This document shows positions 56,681 through 64,000 of a DNA stretch of 64,000 bases, piece after piece. How positions within the stretch are numbered: position 1 is the stretch's first letter; every line of letters starts with the position of its first letter. The stretch is from Actinomycetospora lutea. GTDB lineage: Bacteria > Actinomycetota > Actinomycetes > Mycobacteriales > Pseudonocardiaceae. The translations under genes were made by a program, and so were the position numbers. The notes beneath the pieces are model-generated. The model was not told where the DNA came from. It saw only the letters and a list, made by a program, of their open reading frames with translations, and ran no database searches. The stretch spans positions 124,001 through 188,000 of the forward strand of contig NZ_JAQZAL010000004.1 of assembly GCF_028737205.1 (NCBI RefSeq). The letters are read 5' to 3'.

Positions 56681-57339
56681 GATCCCTCCCCGATCGGGAC
56701 GGCCGCGGAGGCGGCGCGGGAGGGCCCGTCGGTGACGGCGACGAGGACGAGGGCGCGACCGGGCGGCACGAGGGCGGTCGTGGTCCCGTACGCGGTCCCG
56801 GGACTCGTGCCCGTCGCGAGCCGCGCGATCCCCCCGCGGCAGCGGTCGGCGACGACGAGCGTCCACGCCGCCGGCACCGCGTCGGCGCCGGGGCGGCGGT
56901 CGACGCCGACGAGGACGGTGCAGGCGGCGCCCGGGTGGCACGGCGGGTCGACCACGCGGAGCCGCACGGCGCCGACGTCCCCGGCCGCCGGCGGCGCGAT
57001 CACCGGCACCGGGGGCAGCGCCGGGAGCGCGGCGGTGTCGGTCGGGGCCGGTGCGCCGCCCGCGGCGTGGAGGCGCGCGAGGTCGGCCTCGATGCGGTCC
57101 CGCAGGAACCCGAGCTCGACGCCGACCACGAGCACGACCGCGGCCACCGCGGCGAGCCACGGCCAGGTCCGGCGCCAGAGTCGGGCGCCCGCGGCGCGGA
57201 CGTCGCGGGGCGGGCGCGCGGGCGGGAACGACGGCGCGGGCACCAGCCGGTCCGCGGGGACCGCGGGAACGGGGCGCTCGACGTCGGGAGCGGGGGCGGG
57301 CGGGCGGGGGCCGGGAGGGCGGCCCGGGGCGGTGGTCAC
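56674..57339 (-). CDS. Membrane-anchored protein in the SEDS-PBP operon, possible MreC counterpart
   Basis: A 221-residue protein. A Pro-rich cytosolic stretch of about 55 residues (PAPDVERPVPAVPADRLVPA) is followed by one helix (WPWLAAVAAVVLVVGVELGF), a short helical bit (LRDRIEADLARLHAAGG) and a beta-rich outside domain (GAVRLRVVDPPCHPGAACTV, with Cys pairs). MreC in other bacteria has the same order (TM, coil, beta domain) and the same position after mreB, but I cannot show sequence similarity. It overlaps the fusion gene by seven bases. Confidence 0.6.
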   Translation of the reverse strand: MTTAPGRPPGPRPPAPAPDVERPVPAVPADRLVPAPSFPPARPPRDVRAAGARLWRRTWPWLAAVAAVVLVVGVELGFLRDRIEADLARLHAAGGAPAPTDTAALPALPPVPVIAPPAAGDVGAVRLRVVDPPCHPGAACTVLVGVDRRPGADAVPAAWTLVVADRCRGGIARLATGTSPGTAYGTTTALVPPGRALVLVAVTDGPSRAASAAVPIGEGSC

Positions 57340-57373
57340 CGTGGCGTCCGGGAGCTCGGTCGGGTCGGAGGGG

Positions 57374-58354
57374 TCAGGCGGGGTGGGAGCGCGGTGCGGA
57401 TCGCCCGGCGGCGAGGGTCAGGCCCTCGGCGACGCAGGTCCGCGGCCGCTCGGGCACCTTGACCGGGAAGCCGAGCGCGGCCTCCAGGTCGTCACGCACG
57501 TGGGGCGCCAGCGCGCTGCCACCGGCCAGCACGACGCCGCCGGCCAGGAGGTCCGGGACGCCGGCGACGGGGAGCTCCTCGAGGAAGCCGCCGAGCGCGG
57601 CCACCGCACGGCGCACGACCGGCGCCACCGCCGCCTCGACCTCGGCGACCTCGACCATGACCACCCGGGGCCGGCCGGTCGCCACGTCCCGACCCTCGGC
57701 CGCGAGGGGCTCGCGGGTCGACGAGGCCCCGACCTTCAGCGCGTCGGCGGCCGCCTCGGAGAGGTGCAGGCCGTGGTGCTCGCGCAGGTAGGTCCGCACA
57801 GCGGCCGTCATCTCGTCGCCGGCGTGGCGGCAGGAACCGCGGGTGAGCACGGTGCCGCGGCAGAACACCGCGATCTCCGCGGTGCCCGCGCCGACGTCGG
57901 CCACGGCCTGGACGCGGGCGTCGGTGAGGTCGAGCCCGCAGCCGAGGGCCGCGGCCAGGGGCGCCGGGAGGAGGTCGACGTGCCCGAGCCCGGCCTCCTC
58001 GGCCGACTCGACGAGGGCGCGGCGTTCGAGGGGTGTCGCGTCCACCGGGCAGCTCAGCACGGCGTGCGGGCGCCGGACGCGCCACCGGCTCCGGGACGTG
58101 CGCCGCAGGAGCTCGTGCAGGTAGGTCCGGACGAGCGAGAGATCGGTGACCGCTCCGCCACGGACCGGCCGGCCGACCCGCGCGCCGGGGGGTGTCCGCC
58201 CCTCGAGCGCCGCGGCCTCGGCCCCGAGGATCAGCTCCCGTCCCCGGCGTGCCGGCCACTCCACGAGCAACGACGGTTCGTCGTGCACCACCCCGTCCTG
58301 CGGGTGGCACACCACCGTCGTACCCGTCCCCAGATCGATGCCGATGTCCGCCAC
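57374..58354 (-). CDS. MreB-like actin-family protein
   Basis: A 326-residue ATPase of the actin/Hsp70 fold that matches MreB point by point. IGIDLGTGTTVV is phosphate loop 1, and VVHDEPSLLV resembles the NEPSVVA strand. VADVGAGTAEIAVF is phosphate 2, the CRHAGDEMTAAVRTYLREHH segment follows, and VLAGGSALAPHVRDDLEAAL with PERPRTCVAEG is the adenosine motif. It would form filaments that guide wall synthesis. Most apically growing actinobacteria lack MreB outside Streptomyces relatives. GTG 58354 opens the operon. Confidence 0.85.
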   Translation of the reverse strand: MADIGIDLGTGTTVVCHPQDGVVHDEPSLLVEWPARRGRELILGAEAAALEGRTPPGARVGRPVRGGAVTDLSLVRTYLHELLRRTSRSRWRVRRPHAVLSCPVDATPLERRALVESAEEAGLGHVDLLPAPLAAALGCGLDLTDARVQAVADVGAGTAEIAVFCRGTVLTRGSCRHAGDEMTAAVRTYLREHHGLHLSEAAADALKVGASSTREPLAAEGRDVATGRPRVVMVEVAEVEAAVAPVVRRAVAALGGFLEELPVAGVPDLLAGGVVLAGGSALAPHVRDDLEAALGFPVKVPERPRTCVAEGLTLAAGRSAPRSHPA

Positions 58355-58658
58355 CCCGACCCCCCGCGCGCCGCCCCGCGCCGCACCCGCGCCGCCCGGC
58401 GGTGATGGACGCTAGGAGCGGTCAGGGGAGTTCGGAAGGGTCGATGTCCCTCCCGGAGGGACCCGAAGGTCCCTCCCCCGCGGCCGCGCGGTGACCGGCC
58501 GAACACGCGCACTCGAGGGCGACGGACCCGCCCGCGGCGCCCCGGGGTCGTGGACGTGACCGTCGCGACCGCCGGGCCGTCGCCGGGGGACGAGCGAGCG
58601 GCTGTCGCTCCCCCCTGCCACGATGGTGGTGCCGGGGGAGACGAGGGTCGGGGGACGC
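58355..58658. promoter_or_regulatory. Divergent promoter region of the mreB-like operon and the L,D-transpeptidase
   Basis: The 304 bases hold both promoters. A perfect 8-bp inverted repeat GTCCCTCC / GGAGGGAC (58446-58453 and 58455-58462) is followed at 58468 by a third GGTCCCTCCC box. This cluster may be an operator shared by the two wall-synthesis units. No gene is seen here. Confidence 0.45.
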
Positions 58659-59813
58659 ATGGGTCGGGCGGTGCGCGTCGCGTCGGCGCTGCTGAGCGGG
58701 CTGCTGCTGGTGGTGCTCGCGGCCTGCGGGTCGGGCGCACCGGCCGCGCCCCCGGCGCCGCCCCCGCCCGTGCGGGTCGAGGTCCAGCCGGCCGCGAACG
58801 CCACCGACGTCGCGCCGCGGGCGGCCGTCGCGGCGACCACCGAGGGCACGTTCTCCGAGGTCACGCTCACGTCGTCGGCCGGCGGCACCGTCGCCGGCAC
58901 CCTCTCCCCGGACCGGAAGCGGTGGACGCCGAACGGGCCGCTGGGCTACGGCGCCACCTACACCTGGGGTGGCGCGGCCACCGGTCCGGACGGGCGTCCG
59001 ACGCCGGTGACCGGCTCGTTCACGACGCTCGCACCGGCCGAGACCGTGCGGGCGACACTGAACATCGGCGACGGCCGCGAAGTGGGGGTCGGCGCCCCGA
59101 TCACGATCCAGTTCTCGGCGCCGGTGGAGGACAAGGCGGCGGTCGAACGGGCGCTGCAGGTGCGCACGTCGGTGCCGACCGAGGGCTCGTGGGCCTGGCT
59201 GCCCGACCAGGACGGCGGCTCGCGGGTGCACTGGCGGCCCCGGCAGTACTGGCGGGCGGGCACCCAGGTGGACGTGCGCGCCGATCTGCTCGGCGTGCCG
59301 TTCGGCGGCGGTGCGTGGGGGCGCGAGGACCTCACGACGTCGTTCCGCATCGGGCGCGCCCAGATCGTCCGGGCCGACGTCAACAGCTTCCGCCTGGTCG
59401 TCGAGCGCGACGGCCAGCAGCTGATGGACGTGCCCGCGAGCTACGGGCTCGACTCCGACCCCGACCGCACGACGCGCTCCGGCATCCACGTCGTCACCGA
59501 GAAGTTCGAGAACAAGCGGATGGTCAGCCCACAGTTCGGCTACGACGTCGTCATGGGCTGGGCCGTGCGGATCAGCAACAACGGCGAGTTCATCCACGCC
59601 AACCCGGGCTCGGTCGGCTCCCAGGGGTCGAGCAACGTCACGCACGGGTGCGTGAACCTCTCGACGGGCGACGCGCGGACCTTCTTCGACTCGACCCTCT
59701 ACGGCGACCCCGTGGAGGTCACCGGGTCCGGCGTCGACTACTCCGAGCGCGACGGCGACATCTACGACTGGGCGATCCCCTGGGACCGGTGGCAGGCGAT
59801 GTCGGCCCTCTAG
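58659..59813 (+). CDS. Lipoprotein L,D-transpeptidase (LprQ/Rv0483-like)
   Basis: A 384-residue lipoprotein. The lipobox LVVLAAC places the lipid on Cys23. Two Ig-like domains (about 38-125, 130-232) precede the YkuD catalytic domain, with His313 (FIHANPGS) and the HGCVNLS motif (His329, Cys331). Such enzymes form 3-3 peptidoglycan crosslinks and resist most beta-lactams. The order next to murB is the same as Rv0482-Rv0483. ATG 58659 is preceded by GGGGGAC. The neighbours suggest joint work with the SEDS-PBP unit. Confidence 0.93.
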   Translation: MGRAVRVASALLSGLLLVVLAACGSGAPAAPPAPPPPVRVEVQPAANATDVAPRAAVAATTEGTFSEVTLTSSAGGTVAGTLSPDRKRWTPNGPLGYGATYTWGGAATGPDGRPTPVTGSFTTLAPAETVRATLNIGDGREVGVGAPITIQFSAPVEDKAAVERALQVRTSVPTEGSWAWLPDQDGGSRVHWRPRQYWRAGTQVDVRADLLGVPFGGGAWGREDLTTSFRIGRAQIVRADVNSFRLVVERDGQQLMDVPASYGLDSDPDRTTRSGIHVVTEKFENKRMVSPQFGYDVVMGWAVRISNNGEFIHANPGSVGSQGSSNVTHGCVNLSTGDARTFFDSTLYGDPVEVTGSGVDYSERDGDIYDWAIPWDRWQAMSAL

Positions 59814-59820
59814 CCCGAAT

Positions 59821-60597
59821 CTAGCTGCGCCGGTGGAAGCGCATCCCCGTGGCCTGGTCGCGGGGCTTGAGCACGATGGTGTCCAGGTTGACGTGCGAGG
59901 GCCTGCTCATCGCGAAGGCGACCACCTCGGCGACGTCCTGCGCAACGAGCGGGGTGATCCCCTCGTACACCTTGGCCGCCCGGGCCTCGTCGCCGTCGAA
60001 GCGCACCAGCGCGAACTCGGTCTCCACCGCGCCCGGCGCGATCTCGGTGACGCGCACCGGCTCGCCGAGCAGCTCGCCGCGCAGCGTGCGGTGCAGCGCG
60101 CCCTCGGCGTGCTTGGCCGCGGTGTAGCCCGAGCCGCCGTCGTAGACCTCGAGCCCGGCGATCGAGGTGATCGTGACGACGTGCCCGTCGCCGGACGCGA
60201 TGAGCGAGGGCAGCAGCGCCTTGGTCACGCGCAGGGTGCCGAGGACGTTCGACTCCCACATCCAGCGCCACTTGTCCTCGTCGGCCTCGATCACCTTCTC
60301 GGTGCCCTGGGCCCCGCCGGCGTTGTTGACCAGGCCGCGCAGCGGCTGCCCGCCGGCGATCAGCTCGCCCACCGCGGCGGTGAACGCGGCGACGGAGCCG
60401 GCGTCGGTGACGTCGAGGGACAGGGCGGTGCCGCCGACCTCGTCGGCGACCTCCTGCAGTCGCTCCACGCGGCGGGCGCCGAGCACGGGGTGCCAGCCGT
60501 CGGCCGCGAGGGCCCGCGCGCTGGCCGCGCCGATGCCCGAGCTGGCTCCGGTGACGACGACGAGGGGGCGGTCGGATCCGGGGTTCGGCGTGCTCAC
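59821..60597 (-). CDS. Short-chain dehydrogenase/reductase (Rv0484c-like)
   Basis: A 258-residue SDR with VTGASSGIGAASARAL, DVTD, NNAGGAQG, a TITSIAG serine and YTAAKHAEGAL (Tyr-x-x-x-Lys). The arginines in ARRVERLQ after strand two favour NADP(H). The position between the L,D-transpeptidase and mshA is as in Rv0484c. It is convergent with the former, with only seven bases between the stops. The substrate is unknown. Confidence 0.9.
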   Translation of the reverse strand: MSTPNPGSDRPLVVVTGASSGIGAASARALAADGWHPVLGARRVERLQEVADEVGGTALSLDVTDAGSVAAFTAAVGELIAGGQPLRGLVNNAGGAQGTEKVIEADEDKWRWMWESNVLGTLRVTKALLPSLIASGDGHVVTITSIAGLEVYDGGSGYTAAKHAEGALHRTLRGELLGEPVRVTEIAPGAVETEFALVRFDGDEARAAKVYEGITPLVAQDVAEVVAFAMSRPSHVNLDTIVLKPRDQATGMRFHRRS

Positions 60598-60669
60598 GTC
60601 CCGCACCCTAGGACGTCCCGGATCACCGTCGGCGCGGCCGGACGACGGCGGCGCACCTAAGCTGACGGC

Positions 60670-62016
60670 GTGACCCCGGCGGCGACGACGGCGACGGCAT
60701 CGGCAGCCCGTTCCCAGAACCGGGTCATCCGTCACCAACCGGGACGACCCCGGCGCGTCGCGGTGATCTCGCTGCACACCTCGCCGCTGGCCCAGCCCGG
60801 CACGGGTGACGCGGGCGGGATGAACGTCTACGTGGTCGAGACCGCGCGGCGCATGGCCCAGCGCGACGTCCAGGTGGAGATCTTCACGCGCGCGACGTCC
60901 TCGGACCTGCCGCCGGTGGCCGAGCTCGCGCCGGGCGTGCTCGTCCGCCACGTCACCGCGGGCCCCTACGGGGGGCTCGGCAAGGAGGACCTGCCGAGCC
61001 AGCTGTGCGCGTTCACCGCGGGCGTGCTGCGCGACGAGGCCCGGCACGAACCCGGCTGGTACGACGTCGTACACAGCCACTACTGGCTCTCCGGGCAGGT
61101 CGGGTGGCTGGTCCGCGACCGGTGGGGCGTCCCGCTGGTGCACACCGCGCACACCCTCGCCAAGGTCAAGAACGCCGCGCTCGCCGACGGCGACCGCCCC
61201 GAGCCGCTGTCGCGGGTGGTCGGCGAGGAGCAGGTCGTGGCGGAGGCCGACCGGCTGGTCACCTCCACGCAGGCCGAGGCCGACGACCTCATCGGTGCCT
61301 ACGGCGCCGACCCCGACCGGGTGCGCACCATCGCCCCCGGGGTCGACCTGCGCACGTTCACCCCGACCCGCGACCGCGACGAGGCCCGCGCGGCGCTCGG
61401 CATCGGGCCCGACGCGGTGACCCTCGCGTTCGTCGGGCGCATCCAGCCGCTCAAGGCCCCCGACGTGCTGCTGCGGGCGGCCGCGACGATGCTCGCCCGC
61501 CGCCCGGAGCTGCGCGCGCGGCTGGTCGTGCTCGTCGTCGGCGGTCCCTCGGGCAGCGGGCTGGCCGCGCCGGAGTCGCTCGTGTCGCTGGCCCGCGAGC
61601 TGGGTATCGCCGACGTCGTGCGCTTCCTGCCCCCGCGCGGCGGCGACGAGCTCGCGCAGGTCTACCGGGCCGCCGACGTCGTCGCCGTCCCCAGCCACTC
61701 CGAGTCGTTCGGCCTCGTCGCGCTCGAGGCCCAGGCGTGCGGGACGCCGGTCGTCGCGGCCGCCGTGGGCGGTCTGCCGACCGCGGTCGCCCACGACCGC
61801 TCCGGGCTGCTCGTCGGCGACCACGACCCCGGGCACTGGGCGGACGCCCTGACCCTGGTGGGCCTCGACCAGGGCGAACGCCAGCGCCTCGCGGCCGGCG
61901 CGGTCGAGCACGCCGCGATGTTCTCGTGGGACCGCACCGCCGACGCGCTGCTGGCCACCTACGCCGAGGCCTCGCGCTCCCTGGCCCGCGACCGCGCGGC
62001 GGGGGTGGCGGTGTGA
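60670..62016 (+). CDS. mshA: D-inositol-3-phosphate glycosyltransferase
   Basis: A 448-residue GT4/GT-B enzyme for the first step of mycothiol synthesis, from UDP-GlcNAc and 1D-myo-inositol 3-phosphate. Clear marks are [44 protein letters not shown] and the donor site [23 protein letters not shown] 60670 follows a TAAGCT -10 box by seven to eight bases, so the transcript is probably leaderless. The YbjN-like gene overlaps its stop (GTGA), the same partner as in mycobacteria. Confidence 0.96.
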   Translation: MTPAATTATASAARSQNRVIRHQPGRPRRVAVISLHTSPLAQPGTGDAGGMNVYVVETARRMAQRDVQVEIFTRATSSDLPPVAELAPGVLVRHVTAGPYGGLGKEDLPSQLCAFTAGVLRDEARHEPGWYDVVHSHYWLSGQVGWLVRDRWGVPLVHTAHTLAKVKNAALADGDRPEPLSRVVGEEQVVAEADRLVTSTQAEADDLIGAYGADPDRVRTIAPGVDLRTFTPTRDRDEARAALGIGPDAVTLAFVGRIQPLKAPDVLLRAAATMLARRPELRARLVVLVVGGPSGSGLAAPESLVSLARELGIADVVRFLPPRGGDELAQVYRAADVVAVPSHSESFGLVALEAQACGTPVVAAAVGGLPTAVAHDRSGLLVGDHDPGHWADALTLVGLDQGERQRLAAGAVEHAAMFSWDRTADALLATYAEASRSLARDRAAGVAV

Positions 62017-62528
62017 GCACGCGCGAGTCCTCGCCCGACCTCGACGAGCTGGAGAAGGTGCTGGTCGCTGCGCTCGACGAGCGCGAGCTGACCTACCTGC
62101 GCCGCGGGCCGGGGCGGCTGTTCGTCACCCTGCCCGGGACGAAGAAGCTCGCGACGCACTGCTGGCTGGTGCTCACGCCGCACGCGTTGCTGGTCGAGGC
62201 GTTCGTCTGCCGGCACGCGGACGAGAACCTCGAGGAGGTCTACCGCTTCCTGCTCACGCGCAACGCCCGGCTCTACGGCGTGCACTACACGATCGACCGG
62301 GCCGGCGACATCCACCTCGTCGGCCGGGTGCCGCTCGTCGCCGTGGTCGACGAGGAGATCGACAAGATCCTCGGCCAGGTGCTCGAGGCCGCGGACGGCG
62401 ACTTCAACACCCTGCTCGAGCTCGGCTTCGCCACCTCGATCCGCCGCGAGTGGGCCTGGCGGGAGTCGCGCGGCGAGTCGCTGGCGAACCTCTCGGCGTT
62501 CGCGCACCTGGTGGAGGACGACCGCTGA
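62013..62528 (+). CDS. YbjN-domain protein (Rv0487-like)
   Basis: A 171-residue protein with one YbjN/T3S-chaperone-like domain: [59 protein letters not shown], ending [20 protein letters not shown]. The alpha-beta pattern is that of type III chaperones, but no secretion link exists here. It is translationally coupled to mshA and may act as a stability factor for it (inference by position). Confidence 0.88.
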   Translation: MSTRESSPDLDELEKVLVAALDERELTYLRRGPGRLFVTLPGTKKLATHCWLVLTPHALLVEAFVCRHADENLEEVYRFLLTRNARLYGVHYTIDRAGDIHLVGRVPLVAVVDEEIDKILGQVLEAADGDFNTLLELGFATSIRREWAWRESRGESLANLSAFAHLVEDDR

Positions 62529-62538
62529 GAAGCCGCGC

Positions 62539-62573
62539 CGCCGGCGTGGGACGGGGGGCATCCGACGCCGGCG
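62539..62573 (+). terminator. Hairpin terminator after the mshA operon
   Basis: CGCCGGCGT (62539-62547) and ACGCCGGCG (62565-62573) form a perfect 9-bp stem directly after the YbjN gene. No U-run follows, which is usual in high-GC actinobacteria. The remaining bases up to 62814 hold the promoter of the following ligase gene, without a clear box. Confidence 0.65.
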
Positions 62574-62814
62574 ACGGGCGTAAGGGAGCCGCGCGAGGCG
62601 GCCGACTCGGACCGATCACGAATCTGGATCGGCGTCCGGTTACGGAGCCTCCCACCACGCAAAGCGCAGGACAAGCATTCCCCATGCGGCCGAACGGGTG
62701 ACCTGACACTCCTCGGGTGCCGCCGTGATCACGGTTCGGAGTGCGCGCCACGCCGTACCGGGGGGTAGTTTGACCGCGACCTGCGCCGCCCGCCCGACGA
62801 GGAGCCCGCACCGC

Positions 62815-64000
62815 ATGATCGTTCGCAGCCCGTACGACGACATCGACGTCCCCGACATGGGCCTGCCCGAGTTCCTCTTCGGCGACCTGGGCGACGCGGC
62901 CGACCGGGTGGCCATCATCGACGGGCCGTCCGGCGCCCGGACGACCTTCGGCGAGCTGGCCGGCGCCGTCGACCGCTTCGCCGCCGGCATGGGCGAGCGG
63001 GGCCTGCGTCAGGGCGACGTCATCGCGCTGTTCGCGCCGAACAACCCCTACTACCCGGTCGTCTTCCACGGCGCGCTCGCCGCCGGGCTCGCGGTCTCCA
63101 CGGTCAACGCGCTCTACACGCCCGACGAGCTGGCGTACCAGCTGCGCGACTCCGGGTCGAAGGTGCTCGTCACCGTGTCCGCGTTCCTCGACCGGGCGCG
63201 GGCCGCGCTGCGCGAGGAGGGCCTGGCCGTCACCGAGGTCATCGTCATCGACGGTGCGCGGGACGAGGCGAGCACACCGCTGCCCGAGACCGCGCTGGCC
63301 GACATCCTGTCGACCACCGCCGAGCGCCCGTCGGTGGCGCTGTCCGGCGACGACGTCGCCGCGCTGCCGTACTCGTCGGGAACCACCGGGCGGGCCAAGG
63401 GCGTGGTGCTGACCCACCGCAACCTGCTCGCCAACCTGCTGCAGATCGAGAAGATGGGCACGCACGTCTCGCCGGACACGACGATCCTGGCGGTGCTGCC
63501 GTTCTTCCACATCTACGGCATGACCGTGATGATGAACCAGGGCCTGCACGCGCGGGCCGCGGTCGTGACGATGCCGAAGTTCGACCTCGCCGAGTTCCTC
63601 CGGGTGATCTCCGAGCACCGGGTCGACCGCGTCTACATCGCGCCGCCGATCGCCGTCGCGCTGGCCAAGCACCCGATGGTCGACCAGTACGACATCGACT
63701 GCGTCGACATCGTGTTCTCCGGCGCCGCGGCCCTCGACGCCGAGCTGGGCGCCGCCGTCGGGCGGCGGCTGAACTGCACGGTGCTGCAGGGCTACGGCAT
63801 GACCGAGCTCAGCCCCGTCAGCCACTGCATGCCCGACGACGGCACCGAGATGGACCTCGGCTCGATCGGCGTGGCGCTGCCCAGCGTGGAGTGCAAGCTC
63901 GTCGACCCGGACACCGGGCAGGAGGGCGTCGAGCGCGGCGAGCTGTGGGTGCGCGGGCCCAACGTCATGCGGGAGTACCTCAACAACCCCGAGGCCACCG
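62815..64000 (+). CDS. AMP-forming acyl/aryl-CoA ligase (4CL-like), truncated by the window end
   Basis: The first 395 residues of an ANL-superfamily ligase; the frame is open to the last base. Marks are LPYSSGTTGRAKGVVLTHRN (the P-loop-like AMP motif), LPFFHIYGMTVMMNQGL, FSGAAALDAELGAAVG, and LQGYGMTELSPVSH (A5), followed by the start of the GELWVRGPNVMREYLN region. It would activate a carboxylic acid to acyl-AMP and then acyl-CoA. The 4-coumarate-CoA-ligase-like subgroup fits best; the fatty or aromatic substrate remains open. ATG 62815 follows GAGGAG. Confidence 0.92.
   Translation, partial: MIVRSPYDDIDVPDMGLPEFLFGDLGDAADRVAIIDGPSGARTTFGELAGAVDRFAAGMGERGLRQGDVIALFAPNNPYYPVVFHGALAAGLAVSTVNALYTPDELAYQLRDSGSKVLVTVSAFLDRARAALREEGLAVTEVIVIDGARDEASTPLPETALADILSTTAERPSVALSGDDVAALPYSSGTTGRAKGVVLTHRNLLANLLQIEKMGTHVSPDTTILAVLPFFHIYGMTVMMNQGLHARAAVVTMPKFDLAEFLRVISEHRVDRVYIAPPIAVALAKHPMVDQYDIDCVDIVFSGAAALDAELGAAVGRRLNCTVLQGYGMTELSPVSHCMPDDGTEMDLGSIGVALPSVECKLVDPDTGQEGVERGELWVRGPNVMREYLNNPEAT

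Noticed and set aside
53690-58405. A 1571-codon open frame on the plus strand opposite the mreB-like/SEDS-PBP operon
   Set aside because: It is low-complexity (Arg, Gly, Ala, Pro, His, Gln) without domains, and lies exactly opposite three genes with clear motifs. Long antisense open frames are expected at this GC content.
1-64000. CRISPR arrays and classical defence genes (cas, restriction-modification, CD-NTase)
   Set aside because: I saw no regularly spaced repeats and no open frame with motifs of these systems.

Overview
The window is very GC-rich, uses many GTG starts, and has several genes whose start codon sits just behind a TAxxxT-type -10 box with no room for a leader. It carries mycothiol biosynthesis (mshA), an HbhA-like protein, an F420-type luciferase-fold oxidoreductase and a mycosin-type protease. 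Together these point to a mycolic-acid-group or Pseudonocardiales actinobacterium; a Pseudonocardia/Actinomycetospora-like host is my best guess (inference). The block from 47.2 to 62.5 kb keeps the gene order of the M. tuberculosis Rv0474-Rv0487 region (regulator, hbhA, small membrane protein, Rv0481c-like, murB, L,D-transpeptidase, SDR, mshA, YbjN-like), recalled from knowledge.

Layout. 0-11 kb: accessory metabolism (MerR regulator and F420 oxidoreductase, MFS exporter with a fused beta-sandwich tail, CsbD stress protein, PAP2 phosphatase, FAD enzyme, alpha/beta hydrolase plus beta-lactamase-fold esterase, butyrolactone-receptor-like TetR), then tRNA-Glu, tRNA-Asp and tRNA-Phe. 11.27-24.95 kb: an integrative element in the 3' half of tRNA-Phe, bounded by a 45-bp direct repeat. 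It has integrase, excisionase, an FtsK/SpoIIIE-type translocase, several small plasmid-like proteins, an XRE regulator and a rolling-circle HUH replication initiator, which is the architecture of an actinomycete integrative and conjugative element (AICE). Its cargo (17.7-22.7 kb) is visibly lower in GC and has TTA codons. It encodes a HIT protein, a strongly diverged RtcB-like protein, a glutamate-1-semialdehyde-aminomutase-like PLP enzyme, a two-TM protein with a beta-rich tail that resembles the Cap15/S-2TM-beta effectors, and a diverged glycerate kinase. I do not know a described system with this content; it is the best candidate for an undescribed system here.

25-47 kb: membrane transporter, K+ channel, an ANTAR-like mini-protein, secreted proteases, redox enzymes, a response regulator/thioredoxin-reductase fusion translationally coupled to a cNMP-binding histidine kinase, an asparagine synthetase broken by one frameshift, a TetR/FAD-monooxygenase pair with a clear palindromic operator, a DUF445 protein and paired CrcB fluoride channels. 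47-64 kb: the conserved cell-envelope block. Between murB and the L,D-transpeptidase sits a three-gene operon reading the other way: an MreB-like actin, a membrane-anchored protein, and a 1002-residue natural fusion of a SEDS glycosyltransferase to a class B penicillin-binding protein, apparently a compact elongasome-like module. The window ends inside an acyl-CoA ligase gene.
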